Assembly (NCBI RefSeq): GCF_002754375.1
Contig: NZ_PEFF01000001.1
Span: 5,659,501 to 5,723,500, forward strand
Direction of reading: 5' to 3'
Length of the DNA: 64,000 bases
Source: Variovorax sp. 54
GTDB taxonomy: Bacteria > Pseudomonadota > Gammaproteobacteria > Burkholderiales > Burkholderiaceae_C
This document shows positions 54,202 to 62,778 of the stretch, piece by piece; position 1 is the first letter of the stretch; each line of letters starts with the position of its first letter. The position numbers were made by a program, and so were the translations under genes. The notes beneath the pieces are model-generated. The model searched no databases. It was not told the origin of the DNA and saw nothing but the letters and a program-made list of their open reading frames with translations.

Positions 54202-54981
54202 TCAAACGTCGAGCCAAGGCGAGCCCTCGGCGGCGGTGGCCGTGAGCATCTCGGCCTCGTCGCCGCCCAGCGCATCGGCCATGAGGCGACGCACGATCTC
54301 GGGCCGGTTGTTCTGTTCGCTCAGGTGCGCCGCGACCACGTGGCGCAGCCCGTCGTGAAGCACGGCACGCGCGATCTCGGCGGCCGCGGTGTTCGATAGG
54401 TGGCCGTAGTTGCCGCCCACGCGCTGCTTCAGGAACGCCGGGTAGGCCGAGCCGGCGAGCAGGTCGCTGTCGTGGTTGAACTCCAGCAGCAGCGCGTGCG
54501 CGCCGCGCAGCCGGGCCAGCACATGGCTGGTGGCGTGGCCCAGGTCGGTCAGCACGCCCAGCGTGCGGTTGCCGTCGGTGCAGCGCAGCTGCAGGGGCTC
54601 GCGCGCGTCGTGGGGCACGGTGAAGGGCTGCAGGCAGAGGTCGCCGACGGTGAACTCGGCGTCGTCGCGCGCCAGGTGCAGGCGGCCTTCGTAGTCGCGG
54701 CCGCCGGTGGCAAGCCACGTACCTTTGCTCATCCAGACCGGGATGCGGTCGCGCAGCGACAGGGCATGGGCGCAACCGATGTGGTCGCCATGCTCGTGGG
54801 TGATGAAGACGGCGTCGAGGTCCGCTGCGGCCAGGCCCGCCTGGGCCAGGCGCCGGTCGAGCTGGCGAATGCCGAAGCCGCAGTCGACGAGGAGGCGGGT
54901 GGTGCGGCCGGCGCTGGTCGTCGCTTCGACCAGCGCGGCGTTGCCCGTGCTGCCGCTGCCGAGGCTTCGGAAGCGGAGCAT
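54202..54981 (-). CDS. MBL-fold metallohydrolase (WalJ/YycJ-like)
   Basis: A metallo-beta-lactamase-fold hydrolase, 259 residues. The metal motif HEHGDH is at residues 62-67, a further His is in VPHDAREPL near 125, and the Asp in VLTDLGH and His in VAAHLSEQN complete the set. SLGSGSTGNAALVEA near the start is the WalJ/YycJ signature; these proteins probably process nucleic acids or act in cell-wall control. It lies 5 bp after bamC on the same strand. Confidence 0.9.
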   Translation of the reverse strand: MLRFRSLGSGSTGNAALVEATTSAGRTTRLLVDCGFGIRQLDRRLAQAGLAAADLDAVFITHEHGDHIGCAHALSLRDRIPVWMSKGTWLATGGRDYEGRLHLARDDAEFTVGDLCLQPFTVPHDAREPLQLRCTDGNRTLGVLTDLGHATSHVLARLRGAHALLLEFNHDSDLLAGSAYPAFLKQRVGGNYGHLSNTAAAEIARAVLHDGLRHVVAAHLSEQNNRPEIVRRLMADALGGDEAEMLTATAAEGSPWLDV

Positions 54982-54986
54982 GGGGC

Positions 54987-56069
54987 TTACTTCAGGTCGT
55001 CGGCGATGACCTTGACGATGCGCTGCGCGTTGGCCGAGGTTTCGGGCGCGCCGGCGTCGTTCAGGACCGAGACCGTGGTGGCTTCGCCCTGGCTCTTGAC
55101 CGAGATGCGGAACTTGATCGGCGCTTCGTCCTTCTTGGAGCTGCTGAACAGCTTGCCGAAGAAGCCGTCGTCCTTCTTGTCGGGGTTCGGCGTCACATAG
55201 CGCACGAAGTAGATGCCGGCGCTGCGGTCGCGGTCTTCGACGGTGAAGCCGGTGCGGTCCAGGGCCAGGCCGACACGGCGCCATGCGCGGTCGAAGCCTT
55301 CGTTGATCTGCACGACCGGCTGGTTGCCGATGGTGGACACGGTGGCGGTCTTGGGCGTTGCGGTGGTCGCAGCGAGGATCTTCGACTGCTCTTGCGTCAC
55401 GCCGAGCTTGACCATCAGGCGGCGCAGGAATTCGGTCTCGAGTTCGGGATCGCTCGGGCGGGCCTGCCACACGGTCTGGTCCTGGCGGGAGTTGTTGTAG
55501 ACCTCCTGCATGCCGCGGTGGCTGATGAAGATCTCGGTGCTGCCGTTGGGGTTGCGCTCCAGGCGGGTGCGGAAGCGGTCGAGTTCGCCGGTCGAGTAGA
55601 CCGAGTCGACCAGCTTGCCCAGCGTGCCGCGGATGATGTCCTGCGGCAGCTTGGCGCGGTTCTCGGCCCAGTCGGTTTCCATGATGCCCAGGTTGCGCTG
55701 GTCGGTGGTCAGCAGGAAGCCGCTTTCCTGCCAGAAGTCTTTGACAGGCTCCCAGAGCTGGTCGGGCGTGCGGTTGATGACGATCCAGCGCTGCGTGCCC
55801 GAGCGCTCCATGCGCACGTCGCCGATGTTGGCCACGGCGGTGGGAATGCCCGGTGCGTTCGCGACGCCCGCCTGGTAGGCGTTGGCGGTGACGGCACCGC
55901 CCGGCACCGCGTAGCGGTTGTCACGCGAGAGCTGCGAGAGATCGGGTGGGACTTCGAGCGTCGGGGCCTTGCCTGCGCTCTTGTAGTCGATCTTGTCGCT
56001 CTCGAGGACGGAGCAGGCGGCGAGGCTGGCAACGAGGGCCAGCAGTGCGAATCGCGAAATGTTCTTCAA
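54987..56069 (-). CDS. bamC: Outer-membrane assembly lipoprotein BamC
   Basis: A lipoprotein of the BAM complex that inserts outer-membrane proteins, 360 residues. The signal ends in the lipobox SLAAC at residue 18 and a lid-like unstructured segment follows (about 20-90), then two helix-grip domains (about 100-215 and 245-358). The start is a TTG at 56069 preceded by AAGGAAG seven bases upstream; no ATG lies near the signal peptide. It is 149 bp downstream of dapA, the usual neighbour. Confidence 0.9.
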   Translation of the reverse strand: MKNISRFALLALVASLAACSVLESDKIDYKSAGKAPTLEVPPDLSQLSRDNRYAVPGGAVTANAYQAGVANAPGIPTAVANIGDVRMERSGTQRWIVINRTPDQLWEPVKDFWQESGFLLTTDQRNLGIMETDWAENRAKLPQDIIRGTLGKLVDSVYSTGELDRFRTRLERNPNGSTEIFISHRGMQEVYNNSRQDQTVWQARPSDPELETEFLRRLMVKLGVTQEQSKILAATTATPKTATVSTIGNQPVVQINEGFDRAWRRVGLALDRTGFTVEDRDRSAGIYFVRYVTPNPDKKDDGFFGKLFSSSKKDEAPIKFRISVKSQGEATTVSVLNDAGAPETSANAQRIVKVIADDLK

Positions 56070-56218
56070 CGTCGTCTTCCTTGGTGGAATGGTTCGGTCA
56101 ATCGATGGGCCCCAGCGCCCCGCCCTCTCTGAGCACTGTTCCGGCAAAAGGTTGCTTGACCTTGTTGCGAACAGGGAGAAGGGCAGGCGGGAACCGGTGT
56201 GATCGGTGGGAAGCTCGG

Positions 56219-57109
56219 TCAGTCCTTGAGCAGGCCGGTGGCGCGCAGGGCGCCCTCGACCGCTGGGCGGCTTGCTTCGCCGAGTTCCGTGAGCGGCAGC
56301 CGCAGGGCGCCGCCGCACAGACCCAGGCGGGCCATGGCCCACTTGAGCGGGATCGGGTTGGGTTCGACGAACAGGTTGCGGTGCAGCGGCATCAGTTCGA
56401 ACTGGATCTGCATGGCGCGCTTCACGTCGCCGGCCAGCGCAGCCACGCACAGCTCGTGCATCTTGCGCGGCGCCACGTTGGCCGTGACGCTGATGTTGCC
56501 CTGGCCGCCGCACAGCATGAGCGCCACCGCGGTCGGGTCGTCGCCGGAGTACACGGCAAAGTTCTTCGGCAGGTCGCGAATGAGCCACTGGGCACGTTCG
56601 ATGTTGCCGGTGGCTTCCTTGATGCCGATGATGCCGGGCACCTGCGCCAGGCGCAGCACGGTGTCGTGCGCCATATCGGCGACGGTGCGGCCGGGCACGT
56701 TGTACAGCACGACGGGCAGGTCGCCGACAGCTTCGGCGATGGCCTTGAAGTGCTGGTACTGGCCTTCTTGCGTGGGCTTGTTGTAGTAGGGAACGACCTG
56801 GAGTTGCGAGTCGGCGCCAACGCCTTTGGCGAACTTGGCGAGCTCGATGGCTTCCTTGGTCGAGTTCGCGCCGCAGCCGGCCATCACGGGCACGCGGCCC
56901 CGGGCTTGCTCGACGGATACGCGGATGATTTCGCAGTGCTCTTCCACATCGACCGTCGGCGATTCGCCGGTGGTGCCGACCACGCCAAGGCAGTCGGTGC
57001 CTTCGTCAATGTGCCAGTCGATGAGCCGCCGCAGGGCGGGGTAGTCGACACTGCCGTCGTCGTGCATCGGCGTGACGAGCGCGACGATGCTGCCTGTCAG
57101 TTGCTCCAA
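56219..57109 (-). CDS. dapA: 4-hydroxy-tetrahydrodipicolinate synthase
   Basis: It condenses pyruvate with aspartate semialdehyde in lysine and peptidoglycan synthesis, 296 residues. Schiff-base Lys164 is in GIKEATGN, the catalytic Tyr136 in LYNVPGRT and the TTGES segment near 46-50 is intact. It is first in a minus-strand group with bamC and the WalJ-like gene. The gap 56070-56218 (149 bp) holds no gene that I can see. Confidence 0.96.
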   Translation of the reverse strand: MEQLTGSIVALVTPMHDDGSVDYPALRRLIDWHIDEGTDCLGVVGTTGESPTVDVEEHCEIIRVSVEQARGRVPVMAGCGANSTKEAIELAKFAKGVGADSQLQVVPYYNKPTQEGQYQHFKAIAEAVGDLPVVLYNVPGRTVADMAHDTVLRLAQVPGIIGIKEATGNIERAQWLIRDLPKNFAVYSGDDPTAVALMLCGGQGNISVTANVAPRKMHELCVAALAGDVKRAMQIQFELMPLHRNLFVEPNPIPLKWAMARLGLCGGALRLPLTELGEASRPAVEGALRATGLLKD

Positions 57110-57179
57110 GGGAATCTCTTTGTCGGTGGACGAAAGCGGCCATTCTACTGACTCCGGCCGGGCCGGAGACAGTTGTGTC

Positions 57180-57196
57180 GGCCAGCTCAGCTGGCC
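57180..57196. repeat. Perfect inverted repeat at the 3' end of the methyltransferase gene
   Basis: GGCCAGCT, one base, AGCTGGCC (57180-57196). It overlaps the stop codon and lacks a T-run, so it is only a possible hairpin or 3' stabiliser. Confidence 0.4.
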
Positions 57197-57759
57197 TTCA
57201 GGAAGTGGCGCGGCGGGGCGCCCGCGGCTGCTTCGCCGGGCCGCACAGCGGCGATGCGCTGGACGAAGCGCGCCGGCTCCGGCAGGAAGCCGTCTTCATA
57301 GGCGACGACCTGCAGGCTGGCGCAGGCCCCGAGCAGTTCGCCCGGCTGCAGCAGGAAATCGGGCCGCGAGGGCTTGCCGACGGTTTCGTTGCCGGCCGCG
57401 AAGGTCTCGTACAGCAGCACGCCGCCCGGCGCCACGGCGGCCACGATGTCGGCCATGCGCGGGCGCCAGAGGTAGTTCGTGACGACCACCGCGCCGAAGC
57501 GCTGGGCCGCGAAGGGCCAGGGGCCCGATTCGATGTCGGCCGCCACCACCCGCCCGAAGGCGCCGGCCGCTTCGACGGCCTCGGGAGCGCGGTCGACACC
57601 GGTCGCCGCGTGGCCGCGCCCGGCGAACCACTGCATGTGCCGGCCCGACCCGCAGGCCACGTCGAGCACCGTGGCGTTCGGGGCGAGCAGGTGCGACCAG
57701 CGCACGATCCATTCGGAGGGCGTGGTGTTCGAATGCACGGGAATTGCTACATCTTTCAT
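57187..57759 (-). CDS. Class I SAM-dependent methyltransferase
   Basis: A 190-residue methyltransferase. Motif I is [11 protein letters not shown] near 31-41 and the acidic end of beta-strand 2 is GVDRAPEAV near 54. The substrate is unknown; the short TehB-like layout suggests small molecules. The ATG at 57759 was chosen over a longer frame since that frame is a shadow of a small membrane-protein gene ending 10 bp upstream. The two probably form one unit. Confidence 0.88.
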   Translation of the reverse strand: MKDVAIPVHSNTTPSEWIVRWSHLLAPNATVLDVACGSGRHMQWFAGRGHAATGVDRAPEAVEAAGAFGRVVAADIESGPWPFAAQRFGAVVVTNYLWRPRMADIVAAVAPGGVLLYETFAAGNETVGKPSRPDFLLQPGELLGACASLQVVAYEDGFLPEPARFVQRIAAVRPGEAAAGAPPRHFLKAS

Positions 57760-57769
57760 AGCTGCCTGT

Positions 57770-57913
57770 TCAGAAACAGGACCACACCTGGTCGACCAGC
57801 GTGACCAGGAACGCCGGATGCACGTACAGCGCGAACACGCCGCCCAGCGCCGCCAGCACGGCGGCGAGCCAGGCGGCCTGGGCCAGGTAGTGGTTGCGCG
57901 CACGGGGTGTCAT
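57770..57913 (-). CDS. Small single-pass membrane protein (47 aa)
   Basis: A short gene with a hydrophobic segment at about residues 10-32 (LAQAAWLAAVLAALGGVFAL) flanked by a basic N-terminus (MTPRARNHY) and a short C-terminal tail ending in WSCF. AAGGAAAA precedes the ATG at 57913 at good spacing. It ends 10 bp before the methyltransferase start. The start, SD and codon use argue that it is real, but its role is unknown. Confidence 0.6.
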   Translation of the reverse strand: MTPRARNHYLAQAAWLAAVLAALGGVFALYVHPAFLVTLVDQVWSCF

Positions 57914-57937
57914 GGCGGTTTTCCTTGATAGAGGCGG

Positions 57938-59167
57938 TCAGCCCGCCACGGCGGCCGGCCGGACCCCGCGCGCAATGGCGCTCTCCTTCACCGGCAGGTT
58001 GATCAGCGCGGCAAACACGCCCAGCGCGATCGAGATGTACCAGACGATGTTGTAGCTGCCCGTCGTGTCATACAGGAAGCCGCCGAGCCACACGCCCAGG
58101 AACGAGCCCACCTGGTGGCTCAGGAACACGAAGCCGCTGAGCATCGACAGGTGCGCCACGCCGAAGATGCCCGCCACGATGGCGTTGGTGGCCGGCACGG
58201 TCGACAGCCACAGGAAGCCCATCGCCGCCGAAAAGACGTACACGCTGAGCGGCGAGATCGGCACCAGCAGGAAGAGGGCGATCGACACCGCCCGCGCCAG
58301 GTAGATGGCCGCCAGGATCTTGGGCTTGGACAGCTTCTGCCCCAGCAGGCCGACCGTGTAGGTGCCGAACACGTTGAACAGGCCGATGAGCGCCAGCGCG
58401 TAGCCGGCCACGTCGGCCGACAGGCTCTGGTCGCGCAGGTAGGTCGGCATGTGGATGCCGATGAAGGCCAGCTGGAAGCCGCACACGAAGTAGCCCGCCA
58501 TCAGCAGCCCGAAGCTCGGGTAGCGGAAGGCCTCGCCCACGGCCTGCAGCACCGACTGGTCGCGGTGGCCGGCCAGCGCCGCCGTCTTGGGTTCGCGCAG
58601 GCCGAAAGCCAGCGGGATGATCACGAGCACCACCACTGCCAGCATCGCCAGCGCGGTCTGCCAGCCGAAGGCGCCGATCAGTCGGCCCTCGATGGGCGCC
58701 ATGAGGAACTGCCCGAACGAACCGGCCGCCGCGGCCACGCCCATCGCCCACGAGCGCCGCTCGGCCGGGATCTGCCGACCGATCACGCCGTAGATCACGG
58801 CGTAGGTCGAGCCCGCCTGCGCCGCGCCGATCAGCACGCCCGCGCTCAGCGTGAACAGCAGCGGCGTCGGCGAATGCGCCATGCCGAACAGGCCCAGCGC
58901 ATAGAAGATCGCACCGCCGATCAGCACGCGGAACGCGCCGAAGCGGTCGGCCAGCATGCCGGCGAACACGCCGAAGATGCCCCACGACAGGTTCTGCACC
59001 GCGAGCGCGAACGAGAAGGTCTGCCGGCTCCAGTCCTGCGCCTGCGTGATGGGCTGCAGCCAGAGGCCGAAGCCGTGGCGGATGCCCATCGAGAGCGTGA
59101 CGATCATGGCGCCGCAGAACAGCACCTGCTTGATCGAAAGGGTGGGGGCGGGGGAGGCGGCTTGCAT
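57938..59167 (-). CDS. MFS transporter (monocarboxylate/oxalate-formate-type)
   Basis: A carrier of 409 residues with about twelve hydrophobic segments. The N-terminal GIRHGFGLWLQPI and MLADRFGAFRVLIGG near residue 75 are typical of the oxalate/formate and monocarboxylate antiporter group. The gene precedes the small protein and methyltransferase genes by 24 bp and may be co-transcribed. The substrate is probably a carboxylate, by family only. Confidence 0.9.
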   Translation of the reverse strand: MQAASPAPTLSIKQVLFCGAMIVTLSMGIRHGFGLWLQPITQAQDWSRQTFSFALAVQNLSWGIFGVFAGMLADRFGAFRVLIGGAIFYALGLFGMAHSPTPLLFTLSAGVLIGAAQAGSTYAVIYGVIGRQIPAERRSWAMGVAAAAGSFGQFLMAPIEGRLIGAFGWQTALAMLAVVVLVIIPLAFGLREPKTAALAGHRDQSVLQAVGEAFRYPSFGLLMAGYFVCGFQLAFIGIHMPTYLRDQSLSADVAGYALALIGLFNVFGTYTVGLLGQKLSKPKILAAIYLARAVSIALFLLVPISPLSVYVFSAAMGFLWLSTVPATNAIVAGIFGVAHLSMLSGFVFLSHQVGSFLGVWLGGFLYDTTGSYNIVWYISIALGVFAALINLPVKESAIARGVRPAAVAG

Positions 59168-59269
59168 CCTACGAATGTAGCGAAATGCCTGCTGCGGCAG
59201 GTGGCGTGGCGGCCAAAGCCATTGATGATTTGTGGGCGCGGTTTCGATGCGTGTACCGCATCAAACAAA

Positions 59270-59294
59270 GAAGGCAGGCGCGCGGCCTGCCTTC
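59270..59294 (-). terminator. Rho-independent terminator after minus-strand MFS gene
   Basis: GAAGGCAGGC (59270-59279), loop GCGCG, GCCTGCCTTC (59285-59294) is a perfect 10-bp stem. On the minus strand it is followed by TTTGTTT, so it ends the gene at 59311-60507. Confidence 0.75.
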
Positions 59295-59310
59295 CGGTTT
59301 CAGGTGGTGG

Positions 59311-60507
59311 TCAGCGCGCAGGCGCCGCTGCCGCGCCGCGCGCACCCGGGAACCCGTGCTCGCAGGCCCGCCATGCGAGCACCAGCCCCGGCACCAGCAA
59401 TGCAAGCAGTGACCAGGGCAGGCTGCCCGCGCCGCCGCCCTGCAGCAGCAGGCCGCCCGCCAGCCCGCCGCCCGCGATGGCGAGGTTCCAGGTCGTCACC
59501 ACCATCGACTGCGCCACGTCCGCCGCATCGCCGGCCGCCTGGGCCGAGGCGGTCTGGAACAGCGTTGCCGCGCCGCCGAAGGCCAGGCCCCAGGCCGCGA
59601 CCGCGAGGTACACGCCCGCCGCCGATCCGCCCGCTGCGGCGAGCATCAGCGCCGCCAGCGCGAAGGCCGCCGTGCCGGCCAGCACCAGCACGCGCAGCCA
59701 GCGGTCGATCAGCACGCCCGTGAGCCAGATGCCGCCCAGCGAGGCCGCGCCGAAGACCAGCAGCACCCGTCCGACCTGCGCGCCGAGCCCTGCGTGGGCC
59801 AGGAAGGGCGCGATGTAGGTGTAGAGGATGTTGTGCGCGAGCACGAAGGCGAACATCACGGCCAGCACCGGCCGCACGCCCGGCAGCAGGAACACGCGGC
59901 GCACGCTTTGCTGGCGTCCGGCGGCTTGGCCCGGGAAGTCGGGCACCTGCCAGCGCACCCAGCCGAGCAGCAGCACCGACAGCGCCGACATGATCAAAAA
60001 GGCCGGCCGCCAGCCAACGCTCGCCCCCAGCAGCGTGCCCGCCGGAATGCCCAGCGACAGCGCCAGCGGCGCGCCCAGCATCGCCACGGCAATGGCGCGG
60101 CCCTGCTGCGACGGCGCCACCATGCGCGCCGCGTGCCCGGCCAGCAGCGCCCACAGCAGCCCCGCGAACACGCCGGCGAAGAAGCGCGCGACCAGCGTCA
60201 GCGTGTAGTCGTGCGACAGCGCCGTCACTGTGTTGACCACCGCGAAGCCGCCGATCGCGCCCATCAGCAGCGGCCGTCGCCGCCAGCCGCGCGTGAAGGC
60301 CACCAGCGGAATGGCCGCCACCAGCGAGCCCAGCGCGTACACGGTGACGAGCTGGCCGACCAGCGCGGGCGCAACGCCCAGGTCGGCGCCGATCTGCGGC
60401 AGCAGGCCGGCGGGCATCGCCTCGGTGAGGATGGTGATGAAGCCGCCAGCCGCCAGCGCCAGCAGGCCCGAGAGGGGCAGCCGGGAGGAAGAGGTCGTGT
60501 CACGCAT
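59311..60507 (-). CDS. MFS transporter (drug/sugar efflux type, AraJ/Bcr-like)
   Basis: A 398-residue carrier with about twelve membrane segments. It begins with an Ala/Gly-rich first helix and LTEAMPAGLLPQI, a signature of AraJ-like efflux proteins, followed by PLVAFTRGWRRRPLL in loop 2-3. The ATG at 60507 overlaps the end of the beta-lactamase-fold gene by 8 bp. Together with that gene and the divergent LysR regulator it forms a small regulated unit. Confidence 0.9.
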   Translation of the reverse strand: MRDTTSSSRLPLSGLLALAAGGFITILTEAMPAGLLPQIGADLGVAPALVGQLVTVYALGSLVAAIPLVAFTRGWRRRPLLMGAIGGFAVVNTVTALSHDYTLTLVARFFAGVFAGLLWALLAGHAARMVAPSQQGRAIAVAMLGAPLALSLGIPAGTLLGASVGWRPAFLIMSALSVLLLGWVRWQVPDFPGQAAGRQQSVRRVFLLPGVRPVLAVMFAFVLAHNILYTYIAPFLAHAGLGAQVGRVLLVFGAASLGGIWLTGVLIDRWLRVLVLAGTAAFALAALMLAAAGGSAAGVYLAVAAWGLAFGGAATLFQTASAQAAGDAADVAQSMVVTTWNLAIAGGGLAGGLLLQGGGAGSLPWSLLALLVPGLVLAWRACEHGFPGARGAAAAPAR

Positions 60508-61702
60508 AGACGGCGTCCCGCAGTTCGGTGACGAAGCGGCCCGACATGCCTTCATAGAGCGTGTTCGTGAAGGCCACCACGCTCAGCCCGCGCGCCCGGT
60601 CCACGAACCAGGCGTGGCCGTAGGCACCGCCCCAGCGCCAGGTGCCGGGCGATTCGGGCGTCTGCGTGGGCTGCGGGTCGTGCAGCACCGAGAAGCCCAG
60701 GCCGAAGCCCCAGCCCGGCGCATCCGCCGGCCCCCAGTCACCCGTGTGGTTGCGGCCCATCGCGTCGACGGTGGTGGCGTGCAGCAGCGGGGCGCCGCCG
60801 GTGCGCAGTGTTTCGAGCAGGCGCAAAAAGTCGCCCGCGCTGCCGACCATGCCGGCGCCGCCCGAGGGCCAGGCGCTGGCGTCGAAGGCGCGCGCCGGAT
60901 CGAAACGGATGCCGACAGCGCCCTCGAACGGCGTGGCCACGACGGGGCCGTCCATGCGTCGCGACGGCGTGGCGCCAGGGCCGTTCACGTAGGGCGTGGC
61001 GAGCCGCAGGTCGCCGGGTGCGGCAGCGAAGCCCGTGTCGTGCATCTGCAGCGGCGCGGTCACCAGCGTGCGCACCGCCTCGGGCAGCGGCAGGCCGCTG
61101 GCCGCCTCGACCACCGCGCCAATCACGTCGATGGCCAGCGAATAGAGCCAGCCCGTGCCGGGCGGGTACAGCAACGGCACGCCGGCCAGGCGCTGCAGGT
61201 TGCCGGCCAGCGTGAGGCCCTCGTCGCGGTCCATGCCGTCCGACACGCCGGCGCGCGCGTACGGGCCGTCCTCCGAGCTTTCGAAGAAGCGGTAGCCCAG
61301 CCCGGCCGTGTGGGTCAGCAGCTGCCGCGGCGTGATGACGGCTTCGCCGCCACCAGCATCCTCAGGCAGGCGAGGGCGGAAGTCCGGCAGCCAGCGCGTC
61401 ACCGGATCGTCCAGGCTCAGGCGGCCCTGGTCCACGAGCACCATCGCGGCGGTCGAGACGATCGGCTTGGACACCGAGGCCAGCCGGAACAGCGCGTCCT
61501 CATGCATCGGCCGGCCGGCCTCGCGGTCGGCCAGTCCGGCGGCGCGCCGATGGACGAGGCGCCCGCCGTGGCGCACCAGCACCACGGCGCCGACCAGACG
61601 CTGTTCGGCAAGCGCGCGGTCGATGGCGGCGTCGATGCGCGATGGGTCCGGGCCCGGCCAGGCCGGGGCAAAAGTGGGGGAAATGTCGAGGAGAAAGGTC
61701 AT
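60500..61702 (-). CDS. Beta-lactamase-fold serine hydrolase (class C/esterase-like)
   Basis: A 400-residue serine hydrolase. SVSKP at about 76-80 supplies the SxxK catalytic Ser and Lys, and YSLAIDV near 212 the Tyr of the YxN-like motif (here YSL), with HTAG and PPGTGWLY as further family features. There is no signal peptide, which argues for a cytoplasmic esterase or peptidase and not a secreted beta-lactamase. It is divergent from a LysR gene and overlaps the downstream MFS gene by 8 bp. LysR plus hydrolase plus exporter resembles AmpR-type units, by analogy only. Confidence 0.88.
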   Translation of the reverse strand: MTFLLDISPTFAPAWPGPDPSRIDAAIDRALAEQRLVGAVVLVRHGGRLVHRRAAGLADREAGRPMHEDALFRLASVSKPIVSTAAMVLVDQGRLSLDDPVTRWLPDFRPRLPEDAGGGEAVITPRQLLTHTAGLGYRFFESSEDGPYARAGVSDGMDRDEGLTLAGNLQRLAGVPLLYPPGTGWLYSLAIDVIGAVVEAASGLPLPEAVRTLVTAPLQMHDTGFAAAPGDLRLATPYVNGPGATPSRRMDGPVVATPFEGAVGIRFDPARAFDASAWPSGGAGMVGSAGDFLRLLETLRTGGAPLLHATTVDAMGRNHTGDWGPADAPGWGFGLGFSVLHDPQPTQTPESPGTWRWGGAYGHAWFVDRARGLSVVAFTNTLYEGMSGRFVTELRDAVYA

Positions 61703-61761
61703 GCGGCCCACGATAGAAAGAAGCCGACTTCGGATAAAGACGGCTACAGTTCCGATCAATG

Positions 61762-61777
61762 CGGACATCGAAGTCCG
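61762..61777. promoter_or_regulatory. Near-palindrome in LysR/hydrolase divergent region
   Basis: CGGAC, six bases, GTCCG (61762-61777), a 16-bp near-palindrome that sits 15 bp upstream of the LysR start. It could be a regulator site, but it does not have a clear T-N11-A form. Confidence 0.3.
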
Positions 61778-61792
61778 TAATGGAGATTCCCC

Positions 61793-62704
61793 ATGGACAG
61801 CCTCAGCGGCTTCGCCGTCTTCGTTCAGGTCGCCGAGACCCGCAGCTTCGTGGCGGCCGGGCGCGCGCTCGGCGTGTCGGCCTCGGCCGTGGGCAAGCGC
61901 GTGGCACGGCTCGAGGAGCGGCTGGGCGTGCGCCTGTTCCACCGCAGCACGCGCAGCATCACGCTCACCGCCGAGGGCGCGCTGTTCCTGGCGCGCAGCC
62001 GCCGCGTGCTGGCCGAGATCGAGGCCGCCGAGCAGGAGCTGTCGCACGCCGCCGAGGCGCCGCGCGGGCGGCTGCGCGTGAGCCTGCCGCTGGTCAGCTC
62101 GCTGGTGCTGCCGGTGCTGGCCGACTTCATGGCCGCCTACCCAGCGATCGAGCTCGACCTCGACTTCAGCGACCGGCTCGTCGACGTCATCGAGGAAGGC
62201 TTCGACGCCGTGGTGCGCACCGGCGAGCCCGCGGATTCACGGCTGTCGTCGCGCCAGCTCGGCGAGTTCTCGCAGCTGCTCGTGGCCTCGCCCGGCTACC
62301 TGGCGCGCCACGGCACGCCCGCCTCGCCGGACGACCTGGCCCGGCACGCCTGCCTGCACTACCGCTACCCGGCGACGGGCAAGGTGGAGGTCTGGCCGCT
62401 GGCGCCCGGGCCCGACGGCGGCGAGGTGCGCCCGCCGGTCTCGATGATCTGCAACAACATCGAGACCCGCCTGTGCTTTGCGCTGCGCGGGCGCGGTATT
62501 GCCTGCCTGCCCGACTTCAGCGTGCGCGCTGCCTTGGCCGAGGGCACGCTGCAGACGGTGCTGACCGACCATCTGCTGCGGCCCCGTACCATCGCGTTCC
62601 GCGTGCTGTGGCCGTCGGGGCGCCATCCGTCGCCCAAGCTGCGGGCGTTCATCGACTTCCTGGGCGCGCGGATGTTCGGCCCGCCCGTAGAAATCAGCGC
62701 CTGA
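61793..62704 (+). CDS. LysR family transcriptional regulator
   Basis: A 303-residue regulator with an HTH at about 3-60 (SFVAAGRALGVSASAVGKRV) and a substrate domain with GRLRVSLPLVSSLVLPVLAD near 90-110, the CrgA/DmlR-like subgroup. It is divergent from the hydrolase-MFS unit with 90 bp between and probably regulates it. GGAG precedes the ATG. parE follows 74 bp later but is likely to have its own promoter. Confidence 0.92.
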   Translation: MDSLSGFAVFVQVAETRSFVAAGRALGVSASAVGKRVARLEERLGVRLFHRSTRSITLTAEGALFLARSRRVLAEIEAAEQELSHAAEAPRGRLRVSLPLVSSLVLPVLADFMAAYPAIELDLDFSDRLVDVIEEGFDAVVRTGEPADSRLSSRQLGEFSQLLVASPGYLARHGTPASPDDLARHACLHYRYPATGKVEVWPLAPGPDGGEVRPPVSMICNNIETRLCFALRGRGIACLPDFSVRAALAEGTLQTVLTDHLLRPRTIAFRVLWPSGRHPSPKLRAFIDFLGARMFGPPVEISA

Positions 62705-62778
62705 TGTGCGAAAAGACCGAAGCCGGTGCCTGTATGGGTATCCAGTCATTTCAACCCAACTGACTACAATCCGCCCCC

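Noticed and set aside
57153..57168. Terminator after dapA
   Set aside because: CTCCGG and CCGGAG form a short stem upstream of dapA on the minus strand, with no T-run in either direction.
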